Below are positions 17,838 to 26,537 of a stretch of DNA of 64,000 nucleotides, piece after piece. Position numbers and translations under genes: made by a program. The notes under the pieces are model-generated. The model searched no databases and had not been told where the DNA came from. It saw only the letters and a program-made list of their open reading frames with translations. This DNA comes from Nostoc sp. FACHB-110 (lineage in GTDB: Bacteria; Cyanobacteriota; Cyanobacteriia; Cyanobacteriales; Nostocaceae), in the NCBI RefSeq assembly GCF_014697425.1, contig NZ_JACJRU010000006.1:159142-223141 (forward strand), in the 5' to 3' direction. Position 1 is the stretch's first letter; the number at the start of each line of letters is the position of its first letter.

Positions 17838-19190
17838 CTAGCAAACATTACTACTCACAAGGCTCATTTTGACTCCACCTTTAGGTCCTAATAGAAAACC
17901 TCTACGCGCTGGATTAACTGGGGCTTTTTCTGCTAATTTCAATCGATAATTTAAAAGAATAGTCGCTAAAATTAATTTCATTTCAAACAAAGCAAATACT
18001 TGCCCTAGACATTGGCGAGAACCACCTCCAAAAGGCCAAAATTCATAAGGTGAGTATTTCCGATTGATAAACCTTTGAGGTTGAAATTCATGTGGTTGAG
18101 GATATAAATCTTCTCGACGATGAGTTAAATAAATGCAAGGTGTCACATACGTTCCCGCAGCAACTTGATATCCTCTTAAATTGACGGAGCGTAAAGTAAT
18201 TCTCGGGAAAGTGAAAAGAACTACAGGGTAAATTCTCAAGGTTTCTTGGCAAACTGCTGTTAGGTAAGGTAGTTGACTAATTTTGAGTGGGTCAGGATTA
18301 TCTAAACCTTGTAACTCATACAAAAGTTTCTCATAAACTTCCGGTTGTTGGTGAATCCAATACAAAGCCCAAGCAATAGCAGTCGCCGTAGTTTCGTGAC
18401 CAGCATTCAGCAACGTTAATAAGTTATCTCTTAATTCAGCATCACTCATGCCTTCTCCATTTTCATATTCTGCTTTCATTAGCAAACTCAGAATATCGAA
18501 ACGCGAGGTTTGCATTTGTTGACGACGCTCTAATATTTCTGCCATTAAGTTGTCATCAATTTGTTTTCTTAAACGCAGAAATTTTCCCCAAGGACTCCAA
18601 GCACCTAAATCTTTTTGTAGAGATGGAAGCAATAAAACGCTGGCACTGAGTGGTGAACTAGTCAAAGAAAGCCAAGTATTCATGAGATTTTTCACTTTTT
18701 CCAGCCTGAATCCCTCATTTATCCCAAAGACTACTTTTAAAATAATCTTCATGGTAATGTTTTCACTTAAATGACGAGCAATGAAAACTTCATCTGGTTG
18801 GATATTTTGGATGACTTGTTGGGTTATTTCACAAATTTGTTGACCATAATTGAGCATCTGTTCTCCATGAAAGGGTGGCATGATTAGCTTGCGTTGACGT
18901 TGATGCCGTTCGCCATCTTGTACAATTAATGAGTTTTCTCCCAGCTGAGGTTTGAAGATTTCATTAGCCGCACCTGGAGCATCAAGTATTTTATTAACAG
19001 GATTAAATAACTCTTGAAGATCCTGGGGGTGACTAACAACTAAAGTTTCTAGATTGCCAAAAGAATTAGTCAAGAAAATATCTCCATAATCTTTGGCGCA
19101 ACGATCTAAAAATTCTAATGGTTTGAGGATTGATTCAATTTGTTGGATAAATTTAGGAGTTGTCAGTTTCTCAATTTGTTTAATTGTCAT
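17838..19190 (-). CDS. Cytochrome P450, CYP110-like
   Basis: A 450-residue soluble P450. Signature motifs are AGHETT at 263-268 (oxygen-activating I helix), ETLR at 316-319 (K helix), and the haem loop FGGGSRQCLG at 387-396 with C394 as iron ligand. Overall sequence resembles cyanobacterial CYP110, members of which oxidise fatty acids, alkanes or terpenes. It is last in a minus-strand series after an aldehyde dehydrogenase, a nitrilase-like protein and an RCCR-like protein, which fits a shared oxidative pathway; the substrate cannot be read. Confidence 0.92.
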   Translation of the reverse strand: MTIKQIEKLTTPKFIQQIESILKPLEFLDRCAKDYGDIFLTNSFGNLETLVVSHPQDLQELFNPVNKILDAPGAANEIFKPQLGENSLIVQDGERHQRQRKLIMPPFHGEQMLNYGQQICEITQQVIQNIQPDEVFIARHLSENITMKIILKVVFGINEGFRLEKVKNLMNTWLSLTSSPLSASVLLLPSLQKDLGAWSPWGKFLRLRKQIDDNLMAEILERRQQMQTSRFDILSLLMKAEYENGEGMSDAELRDNLLTLLNAGHETTATAIAWALYWIHQQPEVYEKLLYELQGLDNPDPLKISQLPYLTAVCQETLRIYPVVLFTFPRITLRSVNLRGYQVAAGTYVTPCIYLTHRREDLYPQPHEFQPQRFINRKYSPYEFWPFGGGSRQCLGQVFALFEMKLILATILLNYRLKLAEKAPVNPARRGFLLGPKGGVKMSLVSSNVC

Positions 19191-19303
19191 ATCTTGAAAA
19201 CCCTGTAACTTATTTTGGATAAATTTGATTATTGTGATTTCTATCTTGAGATAAAGTTGCTACAGCAATTGCAGATAGGTTGTGAACAAAAAATTATGAT
19301 AAA

Positions 19304-20722
19304 TTACCCATGATCAAACCACCAAGGGTCTTTTTGAGAATTAGTTTTCATCAAAAAAGCTTTCTTCCGCAAAAATCGTTTGAGGGCGGCTGCACCCATC
19401 CGCGAACCACCTAAACCGGAGAATTTAAAAGCATTTTTCTCGCCTTCGTGCATGATGGCAGTCAAGGCGGCATCATTAATACTAATAGCACCTGCATCTA
19501 AATATTGAGCTACTGCTAAAGCGGCGGTTTCTGTTTCTGCAAACACCGCTGCACTTAGTCCATAAATTGAATCGTTTGCTAAATTGATAGCTGCTTCAAC
19601 GTTGGTAAAGGGCATGACTGGCATGATAGGGCCAAAAGTCTCTTCCTGCATGACTTTCATGGAATGATTGACTTCTGTTAGCACAGTAGGACGACACCAC
19701 CAACCGCCCCCTATTTCTTCGACTTTGCCGCCGCAGTGAATAACTGCACCTTTTTCCACAGCATCTGCAATATGTTCATTAATAATTGCTGCTTGTCTTT
19801 CGGCAATGATTGGGCCAATTTCGCCACTTTCTAAGCTGGGATAGGCTAGTTGTAGGCTATGGGCTTTGGTAACTAATTGATGATAAAACTTTTCAAATAT
19901 AGATTCGGCAACGTAAATTCGCTCAATTGATAAACATGACTGTCCGGTATTGACGACAGAACCCCACAAAATTGCTGAGGTTGCTAAATCTAGATTGGCT
20001 GATTCTAAAACGATCGCCGGATCTTTGCCACCCAATTCTAAAAAAGCTGGAATAAATCTTTTGGCTGCGGCTTCGGCCACTTTGCGCCCCGTGGCGACAC
20101 TGCCAGTAAAACAAATTAAATCGACATTTTCGATTAAAGCCGCACCTGTTTCGCCTGCGCCTTCGATAAAACTTAAGACATCACGCAAGGAGGGAACAGA
20201 ATTAATCGTAGCTATCAATGGGGCGATGAAGCGGGGAGCAATTTCACTCGGTTTGACAACTACGGCACAACCCGCAATCAAGGCCGGGATTGTATCAATT
20301 GTTGATAGTAATAAAGGAAAATTCCACGGACTAATTACCCCGACTAAAGGGTAAGGCGTTGAGGTTTGTTGTAGGGCGATGAAAGGTATAGAGGTATTTT
20401 TAGCTACATCTTGTAACAAATCTGGTGCTAATCCACACCAGCGATCGATGCTAGAAACAAAGGAATCGATTTCGAGAATTGATATAGATAATCTACCAGT
20501 GTCATTGACTAAAGCTTCTTTGAGTTTGTCGCGCTCTGATAATACCGCTTGCTTCCATTCTTGTAGGGCGGCAATTCTACCTTCTACCCCTAACTTTTGC
20601 CAACGCACTTGCGCTCTGCGCGCCCGGTTGCATTGCTGTGCCAACAGTTTCGGCGGTGGTGGAATAATTACGTAATCATATTTCCCTGTACGTGGGTTAC
20701 GAACTTCGATGGCTTTTGTCAT
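19304..20722 (-). CDS. Aldehyde dehydrogenase family protein
   Basis: A 472-residue NAD(P)-dependent aldehyde dehydrogenase. Visible blocks are SPWNFPLLL, KPSEIAPR, the nucleotide-binding FTGSVATGRKV, E229 in LELGGKDPA, and catalytic C263 in NTGQSCLSIERIY, followed by EETFGPIMPVMPF. It precedes the P450 by 113 bases on the same strand, so the P450 may make an alcohol or aldehyde that this enzyme oxidises; that link is inference. Confidence 0.92.
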   Translation of the reverse strand: MTKAIEVRNPRTGKYDYVIIPPPPKLLAQQCNRARRAQVRWQKLGVEGRIAALQEWKQAVLSERDKLKEALVNDTGRLSISILEIDSFVSSIDRWCGLAPDLLQDVAKNTSIPFIALQQTSTPYPLVGVISPWNFPLLLSTIDTIPALIAGCAVVVKPSEIAPRFIAPLIATINSVPSLRDVLSFIEGAGETGAALIENVDLICFTGSVATGRKVAEAAAKRFIPAFLELGGKDPAIVLESANLDLATSAILWGSVVNTGQSCLSIERIYVAESIFEKFYHQLVTKAHSLQLAYPSLESGEIGPIIAERQAAIINEHIADAVEKGAVIHCGGKVEEIGGGWWCRPTVLTEVNHSMKVMQEETFGPIMPVMPFTNVEAAINLANDSIYGLSAAVFAETETAALAVAQYLDAGAISINDAALTAIMHEGEKNAFKFSGLGGSRMGAAALKRFLRKKAFLMKTNSQKDPWWFDHG

Positions 20723-20913
20723 TGGTCAAGAACAGAGGGTAGGGTGTTGGGTGTAGTGAATACGGCATTGCTTGGGGCTTGAACCCTCTTGATGCATACG
20801 GGGCTTCCCAGGGTGCTTCGATGCTCTATATCCCCCACACCCACTCAGCCACACTCCGCCCCAACAGGGCTTGGTCATTTTTTAAATAACAGGAGGGCGC
20901 AGAAAATTGAGAC

Positions 20914-21032
20914 TTCATACTTCATACTTCACACTTCATACTTCACACTTCATACTTCATACTTCATACTTCACACTTCATACTTCACACTTCATACTTC
21001 ACACTTCATACTTCATACTTCACACTTCATAC
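20914..21032. repeat. Heptamer tandem array, 17 units (TTCATAC/TTCACAC)
   Basis: Seventeen 7-base units with C/T variation at one position, the same family as the arrays at 14281 and 50293. It is adjacent to the end of the nitrilase-like gene: the partial next unit (TTCA) contributes that gene's TGA stop on the minus strand. A heptamer with TGA in it has a stop in all three frames every 21 bases on that strand, while the other strand stays open. Confidence 0.92.
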
Positions 21033-21033
21033 T

Positions 21034-22077
21034 TCAAATAACTCCTAACTCACTTAGACGTTCTATGGTCTTTTGCTGTGTTTGGATAAAATGTTGGCGT
21101 TGCACTTCTCCCTCAAGCATAGTATTTGCTGGGTAGAATTGTGCCTGACTGTAGCTTTGGGCGTATAGTTCAAATCGCTGACGAGAGAGTATATTATTTA
21201 ACCCAGGGCGACGGCGATCGCGTCTTAAGGCGGTTAAATCTATCTCAGCAAAAGCAGCCATACTTTCGCCTGCACCTGTCTGGGCTAAAATTATACCGCG
21301 ATAGTCAACAATTTTAGAACCACCATCAACCGAAGCAATGGGAATCGAACTATTCGCTAGACCAGCTGTATTAGAAGAAACAACGTAAGCCATATTTTCT
21401 ACCGCCCGAGAAATTTTGGCTGCATCTTTAGGTGTCAAACTGTTGTTATAAACTTCTGAGGTGGAGTGCAGAAAAATCTCTGCGCCTCGCATTGCTAAAC
21501 ACCGGGCTACTTCGGGGTATAAAATTTCTTCGGAGGCTAAGGCGGCTAAATTGCCAATGGCGGTTTTGGCAACTGGGAAGACACCTTCTAAACCGTAGCA
21601 ATCTAAGTATTTATCCCAAACATCCCCAGGCGTGGGTGCAAATAATGAATTTAACCGCCGATACCGCAAGATAACTTCGCCAGCAGGGTCAATGACAAAA
21701 CAGGTTTGAAAATACAACCCTGGAAAATTAGGGTCGAGTTCGTAAGCGTTACCAGCTAAAAATATTTTGTGTTTTTGGGCAATTTTCCCAAGGGCTGTGT
21801 ATTCTGCACCGTTCATTTCTATACAAGCTTTATTTGCCCACACAGCTAAAGGTTCCCCCATTGGAAAGCCAGTGAGAAAATATTCCGGCAAGACAATTAA
21901 CCGACAATCAGAGCCAATAAAAGCGATACTGGCAGCAATTTGCTGGGCTAAACGGGTAATAGCCTTTTCTATTAAAGAACGAGTTTCTTGACGATCGCTT
22001 GCTTGGTTAACTGCATGACAAGTCACTTGCAATGCTAAAGCACGAAATGATTCAATGGGGGCAGTATGATTCACCAT
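21034..22077 (-). CDS. Nitrilase-superfamily protein lacking the catalytic Cys and Lys
   Basis: A 347-residue carbon-nitrogen hydrolase-fold protein. The catalytic glutamate is present (E65 in LIVLPEYFLTG). At the place of the lysine motif (YRK) the protein has YRR (R140/R141), and the cysteine of the usual ICxD/E...PE block is serine (S182 in LASEEILYPE). With E-R-S instead of E-K-C it is probably not a classical amidase; it may be a binding or scaffold protein, or have a changed chemistry. It starts 36 bases after the RCCR-like gene. Its stop codon comes from a heptamer repeat unit. Confidence 0.82.
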   Translation of the reverse strand: MVNHTAPIESFRALALQVTCHAVNQASDRQETRSLIEKAITRLAQQIAASIAFIGSDCRLIVLPEYFLTGFPMGEPLAVWANKACIEMNGAEYTALGKIAQKHKIFLAGNAYELDPNFPGLYFQTCFVIDPAGEVILRYRRLNSLFAPTPGDVWDKYLDCYGLEGVFPVAKTAIGNLAALASEEILYPEVARCLAMRGAEIFLHSTSEVYNNSLTPKDAAKISRAVENMAYVVSSNTAGLANSSIPIASVDGGSKIVDYRGIILAQTGAGESMAAFAEIDLTALRRDRRRPGLNNILSRQRFELYAQSYSQAQFYPANTMLEGEVQRQHFIQTQQKTIERLSELGVI

Positions 22078-22113
22078 GCTGGTTGCTGTATGAAAATTTT
22101 CTCACTATTCAGT

Positions 22114-22863
22114 TTATCTGCGATCGCCACCCCAAAGCGCAACCACTAATTTATTAGTCAATTCTTCCCCAAACATCTGGGCGGCGTTTTCGTTTCCCGG
22201 ATCACGTTCGGCAATTGTCCGACGCAGAAACAAATCGCGTTGAGATAAATCAGCGCGTTCAGATTCCGGTACAGTTTCGGCGGCATCTACCCAAGTTAGC
22301 CAACGGTCGATCATGGAATGAGCAATACTGCTAACAACGGTTAAAGTTTCATCCCCAATCCCACAGGTAAAACACAAACAAACAGGTGAGAAAACCTGAC
22401 GAATATAAGTGCTTCTGCTGTTATACGCTTGAAAGCGGATATCTTTTTGGAGATGTAAATAAGTATTGTTTACAGGTTCGTAGTAGCGATCGAGATATTC
22501 TAAATCTGTGGATAAATCTGTGCGCGGAATGTAATCAATATAAAAAAGTAGCTCTCCAAAAGTACCAAACTCAAAAGCCAGATGGGGAACGCGAATCTGT
22601 GAGCCTAACCAGATAACCAAGCGCACATAGTTAAAATCAGATTGGGGTTTGTGTGACCATTGATGTACTAACCAGTCAATTTCCGAACCAGTATAAGCAT
22701 TAAAAGAGCCTTGAATTTCTCCTTTTTGGTCAGAGTAATTACTTAAATTAGCAGTAGCAGAATCTAAATGGAGGTCAAAACGCGCGTTGAGTTTTTGGCG
22801 AAGTTCGTTGGTAATACCCCACAATCGCTCAAATACAGCTATATCTGATTGCGGCTCACTCAT
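22114..22863 (-). CDS. Red chlorophyll catabolite reductase-like protein (bilin reductase fold)
   Basis: A 249-residue protein that resembles plant red chlorophyll catabolite reductase: PHLAFEFGTFGELLFYIDYIPRTDL, then DLEYLDRYYEPVN and SRSTYIRQVFSPV align with the corresponding blocks as I remember them. RCCR belongs to the ferredoxin-dependent bilin reductase superfamily and in plants opens a double bond in a linear chlorophyll breakdown product. Whether the bacterial protein acts on a chlorophyll catabolite or another tetrapyrrole is unknown. It heads the series RCCR-like, nitrilase-like, aldehyde dehydrogenase, P450. Confidence 0.72.
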   Translation of the reverse strand: MSEPQSDIAVFERLWGITNELRQKLNARFDLHLDSATANLSNYSDQKGEIQGSFNAYTGSEIDWLVHQWSHKPQSDFNYVRLVIWLGSQIRVPHLAFEFGTFGELLFYIDYIPRTDLSTDLEYLDRYYEPVNNTYLHLQKDIRFQAYNSRSTYIRQVFSPVCLCFTCGIGDETLTVVSSIAHSMIDRWLTWVDAAETVPESERADLSQRDLFLRRTIAERDPGNENAAQMFGEELTNKLVVALWGGDRR

Positions 22864-22975
22864 GGTTTAACCTCCATTGAATCTCAGCGTTATAGATATT
22901 TGTCTGAACTTAGCCAGATGAAAACTAATTAATTAGTCTAGACTGAATTTATGACGCAGCATTCCCAGTAAAAGA

Positions 22976-23887
22976 ATGTCACAAAAGGGCGATCGCCAAA
23001 AAATACTGCTCATCGGCGTTACAGGTGGCACAGGTGGCAACATCATCAAAGGATTTCTGGAACAAAATGTCACTAATCTGCGCGCCATCACCAGAAAAAT
23101 CGACCTCAACCGTCCATCGCAAGCCTTGCTGAATCAGGCCGGAATTGAACTGGTAGAAGCCAACCTCGATGATGCCGATTCTCTCATTACTGCCTTTACA
23201 GATGTTTCGGCAGTTTATTGTCATGCAACTGCGCCAGATGCAGCTAAACCTACGCCCTTAGAAATTGCCAGGGCTAAACGAGTTGCCCACGCCGCTAAAC
23301 AAGCGAATATTCAGCATTTTGTTTATAACTCCGCAGGTGGGGCTGACAGAAATTCGGGAGTGATTCGGATTGAACAAAAGTATCAGGTAGAGCAAATATT
23401 CAAACAAGCAGGTTTACCAACTACTATGTTGCGAGCTTGCTTATTCATGGAAGAATTGTGGAAGAAATACACTCGACCTGCTATCCTCAAAGGCACTTTC
23501 GCCTTTGCGATTCAACCTGATAGACCGATGCATCTAATCACTACTAAAGATATGGGTCGGATTGCTGCCTATGTGATTAAACATCCATCCCAGTATATCG
23601 GTAAAGAAATTGAGTTAGCAGGTGATGTCTTAACTCCCACACAAATGGCAGCGGCATTTTCTCAGGCGCAAGGAAAGCCAGTTGTTTATCAACAAACGCC
23701 GCCGTGGATTTTCTTACTATTCTTTCAAAGAGATTTGTATTGTTTAATTCAGTGGTATCGTCACAAAGGTTATCAAGCAGATGTCGCCCATCTACGCCAA
23801 GAATTTCCCGGACTTTTGACGACATTTAGTGAATTTTTAGCGGAAACAGACTGGGCAAATCCCCAATTGAGTTACGAAAATCTTTAA
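22976..23887 (+). CDS. NmrA-like NAD(P)-binding protein (atypical SDR)
   Basis: A 303-residue protein with the Rossmann motif GVTGGTGGNIIKGF near residue 14, then AITRK, LVEANLDDADSL and FVYNSAGGA, typical of NmrA/atypical short-chain dehydrogenases. The active-site YxxxK is not in its classical form, as is common in NmrA-like redox sensors. It could be a sensor or an oxidoreductase. Divergent from the RCCR-like gene with 112 bases between. Confidence 0.83.
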   Translation: MSQKGDRQKILLIGVTGGTGGNIIKGFLEQNVTNLRAITRKIDLNRPSQALLNQAGIELVEANLDDADSLITAFTDVSAVYCHATAPDAAKPTPLEIARAKRVAHAAKQANIQHFVYNSAGGADRNSGVIRIEQKYQVEQIFKQAGLPTTMLRACLFMEELWKKYTRPAILKGTFAFAIQPDRPMHLITTKDMGRIAAYVIKHPSQYIGKEIELAGDVLTPTQMAAAFSQAQGKPVVYQQTPPWIFLLFFQRDLYCLIQWYRHKGYQADVAHLRQEFPGLLTTFSEFLAETDWANPQLSYENL

Positions 23888-23901
23888 TTTGCCAAGGAAT
23901 A

Positions 23902-23932
23902 ATATCGTTTCACTTTAAAAGTGAAACGATAT
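23902..23932. terminator. Bidirectional hairpin between convergent genes
   Basis: A perfect inverted repeat with 15-bp arms (ATATCGTTTCACTTT and its complement) and a one-base centre. It lies between the end of the NmrA-like gene and the end of the glycosyltransferase gene, so it can serve both strands. No long T run follows, so efficiency is uncertain. Confidence 0.65.
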
Positions 23933-23953
23933 AAGTCTGACTACCAAGAAGTT

Positions 23954-25084
23954 TCAACGTAGTGGGGCGGTGGGTGTTTTCATCAAGAGAACTTCTTGAG
24001 TATCCATCACTGTGCGGACGTTGTAGTTTTTCACCAGTTCACGGTAAACATTCATGGTTTCGTCGTGAACTCTGACAGCACTGAATCGGTCTAAATTTTG
24101 TTTGGCGCGGTTTTTCCAATATTGGAGTTTTACAGGGTTGCTGAGTAATTGGGCTAAGGTGAGAGCTAGAGTTTGGCTATCTTTAGGTGGAACTAAAATA
24201 CCTGCTTGGCGATGATCTAGTGTTTCTGGAATACCATCTACATCACTGGCAATGATGGCGCAACCCGCTTCGCGTGCTTCTGTGAGAACTAAACCGAAAG
24301 ATTCGCAGTGGGAAGCAAGGACAAAAATATCGGTGGCTAACATGTAGCGTTGTGGTTCTGGCTGGAACCCTTCAAAATGAATCCGCTGACTGAATGGTGT
24401 ATTTTGGGCAATTTCTTCAAATATTGCACGTTCTGGCCCATCACCAACTAAATATAAGTGGGCTGCGGGATAATCTGAGGCAATTTTGTTAAAAGCGGCA
24501 ATTAATTCTGTAATACCTTTGCGGGTATACATCCCCGCAACTGTAGTAATTGCTGGACGATGCAGAGGTAAAGGTTGATAATCTTGAATACTAGGATGGC
24601 GAGGGCTACTTAATGTGCCGTTGGCAACTAGGCGCAATTTAGTTTTAGGTATGCCACGGCGCACCATTGAATCAGATACAGCTTGACTTACAGCTATCAC
24701 TCGATCTGCCAATCCCATCAAGACGGCACTGCGCTGAAATTCGTTATGTACTGTCGAGACTAAATTATACTTATAGCTTTTGCGTAAAACTCCGGCTAAC
24801 ACAACTCCAGTCATCATGTGTGCATGAACAATATCTGGCTGAAATTGTTGGATAATTTCTCTTAAACGCCAAGCTGCTTTGAGCAAATTTAACGGTTGTT
24901 TGGACTGATTTAATTGAAAGTGTTTGGCGTTATGACTGGCTAAGAGTGTTTCAAATTCTCCTCCAGCCGAAGCCACAGCCACATCATGACCATCTTGTGA
25001 TTGTAAACAAGCTAAGTCTACAGCTACGTTGACAATGCCATTACCGATTTTTTGGAGATGATTAGTAATATGTAATATTTTCAT
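23954..25084 (-). CDS. Glycosyltransferase family 4
   Basis: A 376-residue GT-B fold glycosyltransferase. Visible are an N-terminal Rossmann start MKILHITNHLQKIGNG, the DIVHAHMMTGVV strand, the acceptor-side VSTVHNE, and the C-terminal donor-binding region with LVGDGPE, ASHCESFGLVLTEARE (the E-x7-E motif) and GILVPP. The frame opens at a TTG at 25099, but the ATG at 25084 begins exactly at the family's first beta strand. The PIG-L deacetylase ends up beside it on the same strand, which suggests joint action on an amino sugar. Confidence 0.9.
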   Translation of the reverse strand: MKILHITNHLQKIGNGIVNVAVDLACLQSQDGHDVAVASAGGEFETLLASHNAKHFQLNQSKQPLNLLKAAWRLREIIQQFQPDIVHAHMMTGVVLAGVLRKSYKYNLVSTVHNEFQRSAVLMGLADRVIAVSQAVSDSMVRRGIPKTKLRLVANGTLSSPRHPSIQDYQPLPLHRPAITTVAGMYTRKGITELIAAFNKIASDYPAAHLYLVGDGPERAIFEEIAQNTPFSQRIHFEGFQPEPQRYMLATDIFVLASHCESFGLVLTEAREAGCAIIASDVDGIPETLDHRQAGILVPPKDSQTLALTLAQLLSNPVKLQYWKNRAKQNLDRFSAVRVHDETMNVYRELVKNYNVRTVMDTQEVLLMKTPTAPLR

Positions 25085-25146
25085 AGTAAATTTTCTCAAT
25101 ATTGTTTATGTCTAAATTATGGCGATCGCTGGAATTTCAGCTATTC

Positions 25147-25938
25147 TTAGTTGAGGTTATCTGTTTTAAAGAAGATTTCATAGTTATTTAAAAATTGTTG
25201 GACAAATCCCCGCGGTAGGGAATTTATTTGAGATGGATAAGCTGCGATCGCCTGTTTTTTTCTCTCTTGAACTGAAGAAATCGAAACCCAATAAGCTGAG
25301 GCTATATCTTGCAGTTTTAACAGGATAAATAAAGGCGCTCGCCAAAATAGCCAGACAGGATATTGAATGAGTTCAGGAGTTATTTTTGCTTCTTTAATTG
25401 CGGCTTTTAGCAATTCATAAGATGCTTCATGATCTCTATGGCAATCTTTTCTATGAGGTATGTATATTTCTGCTGGTTGATACTGGCTTAAAAGTGCAGA
25501 TATTTGAGAAACTGTTGTTTGTCTTTCGGAATTTGCTAAATTTAATAATTTGCCATCTGGTTTGCCTAAAAAGTGGATTTTTGATGTTTCTAAACCCAAT
25601 ATATTTAAGGCTTTGATTGCTTCTTGTTGCCGCATTTGCACAATTTTATTTTTGGCTTGTTCGTCTACATGATGATTACCTTGTCCATCAGTCAAAAATA
25701 CTACTGCAACCGAAACACCTTGTTCGCATTTGTGAGCAATCATCCCACCACAACCAAATGTTTCATCATCTTGATGGGGAGAAAATACCATTGCTGATTT
25801 TTGATTAAATGCTAACTGTTTGTTTTCTCGAAACAAAATCCAATTTACTATTAAGCTAGAGTGAATATATTGCATCTTTTCTAGCCATACACTAGGTATT
25901 AATTTTTGTATCTGTTGTAAATAGCTTTTAATAGCCAT
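25147..25938 (-). CDS. PIG-L/LmbE family deacetylase
   Basis: A 263-residue zinc-dependent N-deacetylase. The first metal motif, usually AHPDDE, reads SPHQDDETFGCGG here; the later HRDHEASYELL supplies the third ligand. Enzymes of this family remove acetyl from GlcNAc-type sugars on lipids or small thiols. It is followed 62 bases later by a GT4 gene on the same strand, the pairing seen in pathways such as GPI and bacillithiol synthesis, though nothing here says which product is made. Confidence 0.88.
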   Translation of the reverse strand: MAIKSYLQQIQKLIPSVWLEKMQYIHSSLIVNWILFRENKQLAFNQKSAMVFSPHQDDETFGCGGMIAHKCEQGVSVAVVFLTDGQGNHHVDEQAKNKIVQMRQQEAIKALNILGLETSKIHFLGKPDGKLLNLANSERQTTVSQISALLSQYQPAEIYIPHRKDCHRDHEASYELLKAAIKEAKITPELIQYPVWLFWRAPLFILLKLQDIASAYWVSISSVQERKKQAIAAYPSQINSLPRGFVQQFLNNYEIFFKTDNLN

Positions 25939-26156
25939 AAGTCTTTTATTTGTTAAAGCGCATCATAATAGCAATAAATAGTGCAGAAATTATCCAACAC
26001 TCCACTGCTATATTCTGTTTACTTTTTGATTGTGGAGTTTCCAGATTTTTTATTTAAAGAAAGAATAAATATTTTATCTTGTGAAAGTAAAAAGATATAG
26101 AAAAATTTGTAAATTCTCTCTAACTAATTATTGACAGAGCAAAAACTACAAATATA

Positions 26157-26226
26157 AGAGGATGTTTGAAAAGTATTGGGCGAATAGAATTCGCTACTAC
26201 ACAAGCAAAGTCCACCTGCGTGGACT
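26157..26226. mobile_element. Partial copy of a MITE-like repeat (left end)
   Basis: The stretch starting AAGAGGATGTTTGAAAAGT and continuing through GGGCGAATAGAATTCGCTAC, CACAAGCAAAGTCC and CCTGCG is clearly related to the left part of the element at 57089-57333. No matching right end is visible, so this is a solo end or a degraded copy. Confidence 0.65.
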
Positions 26227-26274
26227 AACACAAAATCATCTAAGGTAATCTATTATTATTAGTGATTGAGCTTA

Positions 26275-26385
26275 TAGCGATTCCCAGTTAAGTGAGGTAC
26301 AGGTAATATTTTGAAACGCAGAGGCTCGCAGAGTTAAGCGCAGAGGTACGCAGAAATTTGTACTTCAGCAGACTAGGAAACGCTA
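26275..26385. mobile_element. 111-bp MITE, copy 1
   Basis: A 111-base element flanked by TA on both sides, with terminal inverted repeats TAGCGATTCCCAGT and TAGCGTTTCCTAGT (12 of 14 identical). It differs by one base from the copy at 37613-37723. It has no coding capacity. The TA target and small size are typical of non-autonomous IS630/Tc1-type elements. It lies in the gap downstream of the NHL-repeat gene. Confidence 0.88.
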
Positions 26386-26472
26386 TATACTCACAATTAC
26401 TAGCTTGAAAATAGTTAAAAAATAAATCTAAATAAAACCTAAACTCTTCTATGGTTTAGCATCAAATATCAC

Positions 26473-26506
26473 AAAAAAAGCCGGAGGAATTAATTTCTCC
26501 GGCTAA
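26473..26506 (-). terminator. Intrinsic terminator of the NHL-repeat gene
   Basis: On the minus strand the stem AGCCGGAG / CTCCGGCT with an AT-rich loop is followed by seven T (26473-26479). It starts about 32 bases after the stop codon at 26538. Confidence 0.9.
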
Positions 26507-26537
26507 GAAATCAAATTGAATTGCTATATTTGAAAAC

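Noticed and set aside
20789..21136. A 115-codon plus-strand frame rich in repeated Thr-Ser-Tyr-Phe
   Set aside because: It is the heptamer array read in the direction that lacks stop codons; the repeats give a 7-residue period but no gene.
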